Source: Curvibacter sp. (GTDB taxonomy: Bacteria > Pseudomonadota > Gammaproteobacteria > Burkholderiales > Burkholderiaceae_C). Taken from it: 64,000 nucleotides of DNA. The notes beneath the pieces were generated by a model. The model did no database searches. It had not been told where the DNA came from and saw nothing but the letters and a program-made list of their open reading frames with translations. Position 1 is the first letter of the stretch; the number at the start of each line of letters is the position of its first letter. The stretch covers positions 1 to 64,000 of the forward strand of contig JADCGR010000023.1 in NCBI GenBank assembly GCA_020248905.1, written 5' to 3'. A program made the translations under genes and the position numbers. This document shows, piece after piece, positions 41,976-49,628 of the stretch.

Positions 41976-43385
41976 CTGAACACGCTCAACGTCGAGTACC
42001 GCAAGGTCGAGGCGCTGATTCCCTACTCCCGTAATCCGCGCACGCACACGGATGAGCAGGTGGCCAAGATCGCCGCCAGCATCGTCGAGTACGGTTGGAC
42101 GAATCCGGTGCTGGTGGACGGCGACAACGGGATCATCGCGGGCCACGGTCGTCTGGCCGCCGCGCGCAAGCTCGGGCTGGATCAGGTGCCGGTCATCGAA
42201 CTGGCACACCTCTCGCCCACACAGAAGCGTGCCTACGTCATCTCCGACAACCGGCTGGCCCTCGACGCCGGTTGGAACGAGGAGATGCTGGCGCTGGAGA
42301 TAGCCGAGTTGTCTGAGGCCGGGTACGACCTCGCGTTGACCGGCTTCGAGGATGCCGAGATCGAGGCCTTGCTCGCTGACGACGTGGAAACCGATGACGC
42401 CGACCAGGAGGCAGATGCCGACGAGCCGGACGCTGCTGACGATGTGCCGGATGCCACTGTGGTGTCGGTGTCCCGAACCGGCGATGTCTGGGCCATCGGG
42501 CCCCACCGTCTGATCTGTGGCGACGCCACCGAACCAACCGTCGTCGCGGCGCTGATGCAGGGCGATGCGGCCCGGCTGTGCTTCACCTCGCCGCCCTACG
42601 GCAACCAGCGTGACTACACCAGCGGCGGTGTCAAGGATTGGGATGGCCTGATGCGCGGCGTGTTTGCCAACGTGCCGATGACCGACGACGGGCAGGTGCT
42701 GGTCAACCTCGGGCTGATCCACCGAGACAACGAAGTCATTCCGTATTGGGATGCGTGGCTTGGCTGGATGCGCACGCAGGGCTGGCGGCGCTTCGCTTGG
42801 TACGTCTGGGATCAAGGGCCTGGGATGCCCGGGGACTGGGCGGGTCGGTTCGCGCCGAGTTTCGAGTTCGTCTTTCACTTCAACCGAGCCAGCCGCAAGC
42901 CCAACAAGATCGTGCCGTGCAAGCACGCGGGCCAGGAGTCGCACCTGCGCGCCGACGGGTCGTCCACGGCCATGCGCGGCAAGGACGGCGAAGTCGGCGG
43001 CTGGACGCATAAGGGCCAGCCGACACAGGACACCCGGATTCCCGACTCGGTGATCCGCGTGATGCGCCACAAGGGCAAGATCGGTCAGGACATCGACCAC
43101 CCGGCCGTGTTCCCGGTGGCGCTGCCGGAATTCGTGATCGATGCCTATTCGGACACTGGCGACGTTGTGTTCGAGCCCTTTGGTGGCAGCGGCACCACGA
43201 TGCTGGCCGCGCAGCGTACGGGTCGTGTGTGCCGCAGCGTGGAGATCGCGCCGCAGTACGTAGATGTTGCTATCAAGCGCTTCCAGCAGAACCACCCCGG
43301 CGTGCCCGTGATGCTGCTGGCGACAGGCCAGTCCTTCGACGAGGTGGTCAATGAACGTCTGGCCACCAGGGAGGTAGAGCAATGA
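41976..43385 (+). CDS. ParB-like domain fused to DNA methyltransferase (first copy)
   Basis: About 469 residues if translation starts at CTG 41976 (LNTLNVEYRKVEALIPYSRNPRTH), which has AGGA 6 bp upstream; no ATG gives a sensible N-terminus. Residues 1-130 form a ParB/Srx-like domain (VDGDNGIIAGHGRLAAARKLG). After an acidic linker the amino-methyltransferase has catalytic SPPYGNQRDY and the SAM motif FEPFGGSGTTMLAAQ in beta-class order (IV before I). SPPY is common in N4-cytosine methylases, so target and product may differ from the second copy. It overlaps that copy by ATGA. Confidence 0.85.
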   Translation: MNTLNVEYRKVEALIPYSRNPRTHTDEQVAKIAASIVEYGWTNPVLVDGDNGIIAGHGRLAAARKLGLDQVPVIELAHLSPTQKRAYVISDNRLALDAGWNEEMLALEIAELSEAGYDLALTGFEDAEIEALLADDVETDDADQEADADEPDAADDVPDATVVSVSRTGDVWAIGPHRLICGDATEPTVVAALMQGDAARLCFTSPPYGNQRDYTSGGVKDWDGLMRGVFANVPMTDDGQVLVNLGLIHRDNEVIPYWDAWLGWMRTQGWRRFAWYVWDQGPGMPGDWAGRFAPSFEFVFHFNRASRKPNKIVPCKHAGQESHLRADGSSTAMRGKDGEVGGWTHKGQPTQDTRIPDSVIRVMRHKGKIGQDIDHPAVFPVALPEFVIDAYSDTGDVVFEPFGGSGTTMLAAQRTGRVCRSVEIAPQYVDVAIKRFQQNHPGVPVMLLATGQSFDEVVNERLATREVEQ

Positions 43386-44653
43386 CCGCCTCCTGGTTTG
43401 CCGACAAGATCGAGCAGTGGCCGACCGCCAAGCTGCTGCCCTATGCCCGCAACGCGCGCACCCACTCAGACGATCAGGTGGCTCAGATCGCCGCGTCAAT
43501 TGCCGAGTTCGGATTTACCAACCCGATCCTCGCCGGTAGCGACGGCGTCATCGTGGCCGGGCACGGACGGCTTGCCGCCGCTCTCAAGCTCGGTCTGGAG
43601 GTGGTGCCGGTGGTCGTGCTGGATCATCTGAGCCCGACACAGCGCCGGGCCCTGGTGATCGCGGACAACCGCATCGCCGAGAACGCGGGCTGGGACGACG
43701 CGATGCTGCGCATCGAGATCGCAGCCTTGCAGGACGACGACTTCGACGTGTCGCTGACCGGCTTCGATGCCGATGCGCTGGCCGAGTTGATGGCGGGCGA
43801 TGAGCCGGATGGCGAAGGCGAAACCGATGACGATGCGGTGCCCGAGTTGTCGGAGACGCCGATCTCTCGTCCGGGCGATGTCTGGCTGCTGGGTGGTCAC
43901 CGCCTGCTGTGCGGGGACTCCACCGTGGCCGAGAGCTACCAGCAGTTGCTCAAGGGTGAGACAGTCGACATGGTCTTCACCGACCCGCCCTACAACGTGA
44001 ATTACGCCAACAGCGCCAAGGACAAGATGCGTGGCAAGGATCGCGCGATCCTGAACGACAACCTGGGCGACGGCTTCTACGACTTCCTGCTGGCGGCGCT
44101 GACGCCGACCATCGCGCATTGCCGGGGCGGTATCTACGTGGCGATGTCGTCCAGCGAACTCGACGTGCTGCAAGCCGCATTCCGCGCCGCCGGTGGCAAG
44201 TGGTCGACGTTCATCATCTGGGCCAAGAACACCTTCACGCTGGGCCGGGCCGACTACCAGCGCCAGTACGAGCCGATCCTGTACGGATGGCCCGAGGGCG
44301 CGCAGCGTCACTGGTGCGGCGACCGCGACCAGGGCGACGTCTGGAACATCAAGAAGCCGCAGAAGAACGACCTGCACCCGACGATGAAGCCGGTCGAGTT
44401 GGTCGAACGCGCGATCCGCAATTCAAGCCGCCCTGGCAACGTGGTGCTTGACCCGTTTGGTGGCTCCGGCACGACGCTGATCGCCGCCGAAAAGTCAGGT
44501 CGGCTGGCACGGCTGATCGAGCTCGACCCGAAGTACGCGGACGTGATCGTGCGCCGCTGGCAGGAATGGACTGGCAAGCAAGCCACCCGTGAGTCGGATG
44601 GCGCGTTGTTCGATGATCAGGCGGCGAGCGACTCTTCCGCGATCTCGCAATGA
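43382..44653 (+). CDS. ParB-like domain fused to DNA methyltransferase (second copy)
   Basis: A 423-residue protein with the same layout as its neighbour: a ParB-like domain (IVAGHGRLAAALKLGLEVVPVVVLDHLSPTQRRA), a short acidic linker, then a beta-class methyltransferase with DPPY (201-204) and DPFGGSGTTLIAAE near the C-terminus. DPPY favours N6-adenine methylation. The two ParB parts are clearly related, so the pair arose by duplication or shared recombination. Modification of phage DNA to escape host restriction is the likely role. Its end overlaps the reverse-strand gene by 37 bp. Confidence 0.88.
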   Translation: MTASWFADKIEQWPTAKLLPYARNARTHSDDQVAQIAASIAEFGFTNPILAGSDGVIVAGHGRLAAALKLGLEVVPVVVLDHLSPTQRRALVIADNRIAENAGWDDAMLRIEIAALQDDDFDVSLTGFDADALAELMAGDEPDGEGETDDDAVPELSETPISRPGDVWLLGGHRLLCGDSTVAESYQQLLKGETVDMVFTDPPYNVNYANSAKDKMRGKDRAILNDNLGDGFYDFLLAALTPTIAHCRGGIYVAMSSSELDVLQAAFRAAGGKWSTFIIWAKNTFTLGRADYQRQYEPILYGWPEGAQRHWCGDRDQGDVWNIKKPQKNDLHPTMKPVELVERAIRNSSRPGNVVLDPFGGSGTTLIAAEKSGRLARLIELDPKYADVIVRRWQEWTGKQATRESDGALFDDQAASDSSAISQ

Positions 44654-44985
44654 ATCACGAAGCCCGTCAGGTAAGGCAAGCCGCGCGGGATGCCGTATTG
44701 CTTGCTGGTCAGGCGTCCAATCGTCCAGCCCATCCACTGCTGGGTGGCGGCGTTGATGGCGTCTGCCAGGGCGTGGCCCGCGTGCTGTTGGTTGAGGACG
44801 TCGTCGGCGAAGTGGCGTCCGTGGCGGCTGTCGAGGAAGACCCGTACTGATTCGAGGGGCTGGCTGGTGGCGTCCGAGATGGCGGTCATCGCCAAGGGCC
44901 ACGCTGCGCTGGCGTGTTCGTTCATCGTGCCCCAGAAGCCCCAGGCTTCGTTCTGGGTGGCGGGCATTTGCTGGTTGGTGTTCAT
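44617..44985 (-). CDS. plasmid/phage hypothetical protein (122 aa), reverse strand
   Basis: The ATG at 44985 (MNTNQQMPATQNEAWGFWGTMNEHASAAW) has AGGAGC-like purines upstream. Characteristic stretches are FLDSRHGRHFADDVLNQQHAGHALADAINAATQQWMGWTIGR and IPRGLPYLTGFVIHCEIAEE. I know similar proteins of unknown function on plasmids and integrative elements of Proteobacteria. It is the last of three reverse-strand genes that share a repeated leader sequence. Confidence 0.75.
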   Translation of the reverse strand: MNTNQQMPATQNEAWGFWGTMNEHASAAWPLAMTAISDATSQPLESVRVFLDSRHGRHFADDVLNQQHAGHALADAINAATQQWMGWTIGRLTSKQYGIPRGLPYLTGFVIHCEIAEESLAA

Positions 44986-45024
44986 CTCTGGCTCCTTGGG
45001 GTTGATCGTTGCGACACCCGTAGT

Positions 45025-45065
45025 AACGCGCTGTTCGATTGAGAAGCCAAGCGCTGCTTGGCTTC
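45025..45065 (-). repeat. repeated leader element, copy 1 (with hairpin)
   Basis: AACGCGCTGTTC (45025-45036) is followed by GAAGCCAAGC (45043-45052), which pairs perfectly with GCTTGGCTTC (45056-45065). The unit stands 40-80 bp upstream of the 44985 start. Copies occur at 45640-45684 and 45932-45959. Confidence 0.8.
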
Positions 45066-45082
45066 TTTCTCGATCTTTCTGA

Positions 45083-45598
45083 TCAGGCGATCCGGTAGAC
45101 CCGCTCGCCACCTTGGGCCTTGTCCGAGACGATGGTCAGGCCGAGCTTCTTCTTGAAGGCCCCGGCAAAGGTGCCGCGCACCGTGTGCGCCTGCCAGCCG
45201 GTGGTCTGGCAGATCTGCTGCACGGTTGCGCCCTCGGGGCGCTGCAGCATCTGGATCACGGTGGCCTGCTTGCTGTTCTCCCTGGTGCGGGGCTTGGCCT
45301 CCGAGCGCTCCTTGGCCCACGTGGCCTCTGCGGCCGCGACGGTGGCCTCGATTTCGGGGTCTGTCTCCAAGGGCGCAGACGCAGGCCGGGCGCGCCCCAT
45401 CGCGTCGTAGCCCTCGGCGGCCACGAACCAGTGGGTGCCGTTGGAGGTGATCAGGGCGCGGTTGAACAAGCCGTCGAGCACCTTCTTGCGTGCGCCGCCT
45501 TTGATGTTGTCGGGGAACCAGTCGATCTTGCCGTCGGTGTGTTCGAGGGCGTAGGCCAGGATCGCGTGCTGGGCCGGGGTCAGTTGGGTGGTGGTCAT
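45083..45598 (-). CDS. DUF3489 domain protein
   Basis: A 171-residue product from the ATG at 45598, with AGGAGAAG upstream. The C-terminal half (ENSKQATVIQMLQRPEGATVQQICQTTGWQAHTVRGTFAGAFKKKLGLTIVSDKAQGGERVYRI) is the DUF3489 winged-helix domain found on many mobile elements. The N-terminal half (LTPAQHAILAYALEHTDGKIDWFPDNIKGGARKKVLDGLFNRALI) looks like a second winged helix. A DNA-binding regulatory role is likely. It is the middle gene of the reverse trio. Confidence 0.85.
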   Translation of the reverse strand: MTTTQLTPAQHAILAYALEHTDGKIDWFPDNIKGGARKKVLDGLFNRALITSNGTHWFVAAEGYDAMGRARPASAPLETDPEIEATVAAAEATWAKERSEAKPRTRENSKQATVIQMLQRPEGATVQQICQTTGWQAHTVRGTFAGAFKKKLGLTIVSDKAQGGERVYRIA

Positions 45599-45639
45599 TT
45601 GCTTCTCCTTGTGCAAGGGGTTGATGGGGTGGCGTGATG

Positions 45640-45684
45640 AACGCGCTGTTCGGGAGTGAAGCCAAGCGCTATCTGCTTGGCTTC
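45640..45684 (-). repeat. repeated leader element, copy 2 (with hairpin)
   Basis: AACGCGCTGTTC at 45640-45651, GAAGCCAAGC at 45658-45667 and its complement GCTTGGCTTC at 45675-45684. It stands 42-86 bp upstream of the DUF3489 start, directly after the end of the DUF6900 gene. Confidence 0.8.
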
Positions 45685-45696
45685 GCAGGTTCTTGA

Positions 45697-45894
45697 TCAG
45701 TTGTTGGCCTTGTCCGACGTCGCCGTCTTGCGGCCCTGCTCGACGCCCGCGTTGAACGCGGCCTCCAATGCGTCGCGCAGGCACCAAACCGCCACGTCAT
45801 GGAAGTCGAGGCCGTCGGATTTGCGGGTTTCCAGGGTTTCGATGCCCAGCTTGTCCTGCGCGATGTCGGTCAGGAGTTGTTCGATCTTGCTCAT
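45697..45894 (-). CDS. DUF6900-type small protein
   Basis: A 65-residue product from the ATG at 45894 (AGGACG upstream): MSKIEQLLTDIAQDKLGIETLETRK, then SDGLDFHDVAVWCLRDALEAAFNAG. I recall this LGIETLETRxSDxLDFHDVAVWxLxxAL pattern as DUF6900, widespread on plasmids and integrative elements, usually next to DUF3489 genes as here. The function is unknown. It is the first gene of the reverse trio. Confidence 0.78.
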   Translation of the reverse strand: MSKIEQLLTDIAQDKLGIETLETRKSDGLDFHDVAVWCLRDALEAAFNAGVEQGRKTATSDKANN

Positions 45895-45931
45895 TGCTGC
45901 GTCCTTTGATGGTGTTGATGACGTCCGTATG

Positions 45932-45959
45932 AACGCGCTGTTCCAGAGAGAAGCCAAGC
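45932..45959 (-). repeat. repeated leader element, copy 3 (half hairpin)
   Basis: AACGCGCTGTTC (45932-45943) and GAAGCCAAGC (45950-45959) are present, but the complementary arm GCTTGGCTTC is missing. It stands 38-65 bp upstream of the DUF6900 start, so it is the leader of the first gene in the trio. The stretch 45960-46011 up to the terminase gene holds no gene. Confidence 0.75.
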
Positions 45960-46011
45960 TGATTTCGAGTGAATGACGAACAAATGATTGAAGGGGCAAC
46001 CGGTTCTCAAA

Positions 46012-46539
46012 ATGGGCATTTCGATTCGCGCTTACGCCCGTCACCGTGGTGTGACCGACACCGCTGTTCACAAGGCCATCCGCGCAGGTCGGATCACGCC
46101 GGAGGCTGACGGCACCATCGATGCCGACCGTGCTGACCGCGAATGGGCGCGCAATTCCGATGCCCCCAAGGCCGGAACGCGCGCCAAGGCCACGAAGGTC
46201 GCTGTGCCAGAGGGCGGTAGCGACGGGCCTGCGGCCTTGCCCGCTGGCGGTGCGTCCTTGCTTCAGGCGCGCACGGTCAATGAGGTGGTCAAGGCGCAGA
46301 CCAACAAGGTACGGCTGGCCCGGCTGAAGGGCGAGTTGGTGGATCGGCCGCAGGCCATCGCCCACGTTTTCAAGCTGGCGCGCTCCGAGCGCGATGCGTG
46401 GCTGAATTGGCCCGCGCGTGTTTCCGCGCAGATGGCCGCCAAGCTCAATGTCGATCCGCACACGATGCACGTTGCCCTGGAGGCGGCGGTACGTGAGCAT
46501 CTGCAGGAGCTGGGCGAACTGCGGCCCAGGGTGGACTGA
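46012..46539 (+). CDS. terminase small subunit-like protein (Nu1-like)
   Basis: A 175-residue product from the ATG at 46012; a TTG at 45988 is also in frame. The N-terminus GISIRAYARHRGVTDTAVHKAIRAGRITPEADGTIDADRADREWARNSD is the winged HTH of phage terminase small subunits. The rest is helical with LARLKGELVDRPQAIAHVFKLARSERDAWLNWPARVSAQMAAKL. It would bind the packaging site and load the large subunit, whose gene overlaps its stop (TGATG). Confidence 0.82.
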   Translation: MGISIRAYARHRGVTDTAVHKAIRAGRITPEADGTIDADRADREWARNSDAPKAGTRAKATKVAVPEGGSDGPAALPAGGASLLQARTVNEVVKAQTNKVRLARLKGELVDRPQAIAHVFKLARSERDAWLNWPARVSAQMAAKLNVDPHTMHVALEAAVREHLQELGELRPRVD

Positions 46540-48506
46540 TGCTGGACGTTGAATACGAAGGCGCTGCCGAAATCGAGCGCGCGTGGCGCGAAGGGCTGAC
46601 ACCTGATCCTCTGCTCTCGGTGTCCGAATGGTCGGATCGGCACCGGATGCTTTCCAGCAAGGCGTCCGCCGAGCCGGGGCGCTGGCGCACCAGTCGCACG
46701 CCGTACCTCAAGGCGATCATGGATTGCCTGTCGCCGACGTCGCCGGTCGAGCGCGTGGTATTCATGAAGGCAGCCCAGCTCGGTGCGACCGAGATGGGCT
46801 CGAACTGGATCGGCTACGTGATCCACCACGCGCCGGGGCCGATGATGGCGGTGTGGCCGACGGTGGATATGGCCAAGCGCAACTCCAAGCAGCGGATCGA
46901 TCCGCTGATCGAGGAGTCGGCCGCGCTGAGCGAATTGATTTCGCCAGCACGATCCCGAGACTCAGGCAACACCATCCTGGCCAAGGAGTTCCGGGGCGGT
47001 GTGCTGGTGATGACCGGGGCCAACAGCGCGGTTGGCCTGCGGTCTATGCCGGTGCGGTATCTGTTCCTCGACGAGGTGGATGGCTACCCGCTGGACGTCG
47101 ATGGCGAAGGCGACGCGATCTCGCTGGCCGAGGCGCGCACGCGTACCTTTGCCCGCCGCAAGATCTTCATCGTGTCGACGCCAACGATCTCGGGGGCGAG
47201 CGCCATCGAGCGCGAGTACGAGGCGAGCGATCAGCGCCGCTACTTCGTGCCGTGCCCGCATTGTTCGCATCGCCAGTGGCTGCGATTCGAGCAGTTGCGC
47301 TGGGAGAAGGCGCAACCCGACACGTCGGCCTACATCTGCGAGTCCTGCGATGAGCCCATTGCCGAGCACCACAAGACATGGATGCTGGAGCACGGCGAGT
47401 GGCGCGCGCTGATCAGCGACGGCACCGGCAAGACGGCGGGGTTCCACCTGTCGTCGCTATACAGCCCTGTCGGCTGGCGCAGTTGGCGTGACATCGCCGC
47501 TGCGTGGGAAAGCTCCGTCAACAAGGAGTCGGGTTCGGCGGCGGCGATCAAGACTTTCAAGAACACCGAACTGGGCGAGACCTGGGTCGAGGAAGGCGAA
47601 GCGCCCGACTGGCAACGGCTGGTCGAGCGCCGTGAGGACTACCGCATCGGCACGGTGCCACCGGGTGGGCTGCTCCTGGTAGGTGCTGCCGACGTTCAGA
47701 AGGATCGCATCGAGGCTTCCATCTGGGCCTTCGGGCGCGGCAAGGAGTCTTGGTTGGTGGATCACCGGGTGCTAATGGGCGACACCGCCCGCGACGCGGT
47801 GTGGAAGCGACTCGCTGAGCTGCTTGCCGAAAACTGGACGCACGCCTCGGGCGCGGCGATGCCGCTGGCCCGTTTCGCCCTGGACACCGGCTTTGCGACG
47901 CAGGAGGCCTACGCCTTTGTGCGCGCCTGCCGCGACCCGCGCGTGATGCCTGTCAAGGGTGTACCGCGAGGGGCGGCATTGATCGGCACGCCAACGGCCA
48001 TCGATGTCTCGCAAGGCGGCAAGAAGCTGCGCCGGGGCATCAAGGTGTTCTCGGTAGCGGTTGGCATCGCCAAGCTGGAGTTCTACAACAACCTGCGCAA
48101 GGGGGCAGACGTGAACGAGGACAGTGTGACCACGGTATTCCCGGCTGGGTTTGTCCACCTGCCAAAGATCGACGCGGAGTTCATCCAGCAGCTCTGCGCC
48201 GAGCAGTTGATCACCCGCCGCGACCGCAACGGATTCCCGATTCGGGAGTGGCAAAAGATGCGCGAGCGCAACGAAGCGCTCGACTGCTACGTGTACGCCC
48301 GCGCGGCCGCATCGGCGGCGGGTCTGGATCGCTTCGAGGAACGCCACTGGCGCGAACTGGAGCGCCAACTCGGGATGGAGAGGCCGCCGGATGAGCCGCC
48401 CCCGATTCAAGCATTCGACCCAGACGAGGCCACCCAACGCGGTGGCCTCTCTGTTTCTGCAACCCCACCACGGCGGCGCGTCATCAAGAGCCGCTGGTTG
48501 TCCTGA
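46539..48506 (+). CDS. terminase large subunit, lambda gpA type
   Basis: A 655-residue packaging ATPase-nuclease of the gpA family. The ATPase part has VVFMKAAQLGATEMGSNW (Walker A-like, QxGxTE), VWPTVDMAKRNSKQRIDPL and Walker B RYLFLDEVDGYPLD. A zinc-ribbon-like insert follows (CPHCSHRQW with CESCDEPI), then the RNase H-like nuclease with VGAADVQKDRIEASIWAFG and FALDTGFATQEAYAF. It cuts concatemers at cos and pumps DNA into proheads. It is intact and linked to its small subunit by overlap. Confidence 0.93.
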   Translation: MLDVEYEGAAEIERAWREGLTPDPLLSVSEWSDRHRMLSSKASAEPGRWRTSRTPYLKAIMDCLSPTSPVERVVFMKAAQLGATEMGSNWIGYVIHHAPGPMMAVWPTVDMAKRNSKQRIDPLIEESAALSELISPARSRDSGNTILAKEFRGGVLVMTGANSAVGLRSMPVRYLFLDEVDGYPLDVDGEGDAISLAEARTRTFARRKIFIVSTPTISGASAIEREYEASDQRRYFVPCPHCSHRQWLRFEQLRWEKAQPDTSAYICESCDEPIAEHHKTWMLEHGEWRALISDGTGKTAGFHLSSLYSPVGWRSWRDIAAAWESSVNKESGSAAAIKTFKNTELGETWVEEGEAPDWQRLVERREDYRIGTVPPGGLLLVGAADVQKDRIEASIWAFGRGKESWLVDHRVLMGDTARDAVWKRLAELLAENWTHASGAAMPLARFALDTGFATQEAYAFVRACRDPRVMPVKGVPRGAALIGTPTAIDVSQGGKKLRRGIKVFSVAVGIAKLEFYNNLRKGADVNEDSVTTVFPAGFVHLPKIDAEFIQQLCAEQLITRRDRNGFPIREWQKMRERNEALDCYVYARAAASAAGLDRFEERHWRELERQLGMERPPDEPPPIQAFDPDEATQRGGLSVSATPPRRRVIKSRWLS

Positions 48507-48523
48507 TTTTCAGAGGAGTTTTC

Positions 48524-49015
48524 ATGAGTCTTGCCACCCGTATCGAGAGCCTGGTCATCCGGGTCGCCCAAGAGTTCAACGACGTCCGCGCGACGGCAGG
48601 CAGTCTGGCCAGCCTGTCCACCAACGACAAGTCGAGTCTTGTCGCCGCCATCAACGAGCTCAAGGCAGCGGTCTTGTCTGCGATGGCCATCGACGACAAC
48701 CAGATCGCCACCACCAGCACCTACTCGTCGAACAAGGTCGTGTCACTGCTGGACGCGCTCAAGGCAGACATTCTGGGTGGCGCGGACGCCGCCTATGACA
48801 CCCTGGTGGAAATCCAGCAGGCGCTGCAGAGCGGCACTAGCGGCCTGGACGCGATTCTGGCTGCGGTCAATCTACGTGTCCGCTTCGATGCGGCGCAGAC
48901 CCTGACCGTGGCCGAGCAACTGCAGGCACGTACCAACATTGGTGCGGTCGCTGTCAGCGATGTCGGCAACACCGACACCGATTTCGTCGTGATCTTTGAC
49001 GGCGCGCTTGCCTGA
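48524..49015 (+). CDS. phage structural protein, tail-fibre-like (163 aa)
   Basis: A 163-residue product with GAGGAG upstream of the ATG. NDVRATAGSLASLSTNDKSSLVAAINELKAAV and SSNKVVSLLDALKADILGGADAAYDTLVEIQQALQ resemble repeats found in tail-fibre proteins of tailed phages. It is followed, overlapping by one base, by a second small fibre-like gene. Both lie between terL and gpW, which is unusual for lambda-type head modules. The exact role is unknown. Confidence 0.65.
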   Translation: MSLATRIESLVIRVAQEFNDVRATAGSLASLSTNDKSSLVAAINELKAAVLSAMAIDDNQIATTSTYSSNKVVSLLDALKADILGGADAAYDTLVEIQQALQSGTSGLDAILAAVNLRVRFDAAQTLTVAEQLQARTNIGAVAVSDVGNTDTDFVVIFDGALA

Positions 49016-49407
49016 TGAGCCTCACTTCCAGCATCGCCTCCCTGGCTGCGCGCATCGGCTTCGAGGTCAAAACCAAGATCGACGCCACCCATCCCGGCAT
49101 CGCCCGGGTGTGGGTCAGCTTCGGCTACGTGGGCGGTCAGGTCGTGATCGCCAGCGCGCACAACGTCGCCAGCGTGGTGCGCACGGCGGCGGGCAGGTAC
49201 CGCGTGCATTTCGCGGTAGCGATGCCGGATGCGAATTACTGCTGGACGGCACTCGCCCGTAGCAGCACCAACACCGGCCAGCAGCGCGTGGCCATCGTGC
49301 GTGCCAGCTCCGACCTCAAGACCGCGCAGTACGTCGACGTCTCGTGTGCGACGGCGGCGTTGTCGTTTGACGACTCGTCTGAAATCAACCTCGTGGTGTA
49401 CCGCTGA
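49015..49407 (+). CDS. phage protein, fibre-tip-like (130 aa)
   Basis: A 130-residue beta-rich product (SSIASLAARIGFEVKTKID, GRYRVHFAVAMPDANYCWTALARSS, QYVDVSCATAALSFDDSSEINLVVYR). The C-terminal part resembles small beta-sandwich domains at the ends of phage fibres that occur as separate or fused units. It overlaps its neighbours on both sides by one base. Function inferred from pattern only. Confidence 0.6.
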   Translation: MSLTSSIASLAARIGFEVKTKIDATHPGIARVWVSFGYVGGQVVIASAHNVASVVRTAAGRYRVHFAVAMPDANYCWTALARSSTNTGQQRVAIVRASSDLKTAQYVDVSCATAALSFDDSSEINLVVYR

Positions 49408-49628
49408 TGGCCTACACAGAAGTCCAACTCCAGGCATTGGAGACCGCGCTCGCCAAGGGCGAACACCGCGTCAGCTTCGGAGACAAGACGGTCGAGTACC
49501 GCTCGGTAGATGAGCTGAAGGCGGCGATCCGCGAAGTCAAGCGCGGCATCCTGGAGCAGGCAGCCGCCACCGGACTATGGCCGGGTGCGCCGCGCCAGAT
49601 CCGGGTCACGACCTCGAAGGGGTTCTGA
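49407..49628 (+). CDS. head-tail joining protein, gpW type
   Basis: A 73-residue product: QLQALETALAKGEHRVSFGDKTVEYRSVDELKAAIREVKRGI is the gpW fold, two helices with a beta-hairpin (RVSFGDKTVEYRSV). In lambda, gpW seals filled heads and lets gpFII attach. The gene lies right before the portal gene with a TGATG overlap, the lambda order. Confidence 0.85.
   Translation: MAYTEVQLQALETALAKGEHRVSFGDKTVEYRSVDELKAAIREVKRGILEQAAATGLWPGAPRQIRVTTSKGF

Noticed and set aside
41754-43499. Long open frame on the minus strand (581 codons)
   Set aside because: It is antisense to the first ParB-methyltransferase, whose motifs are unmistakable; the reverse frame has none.
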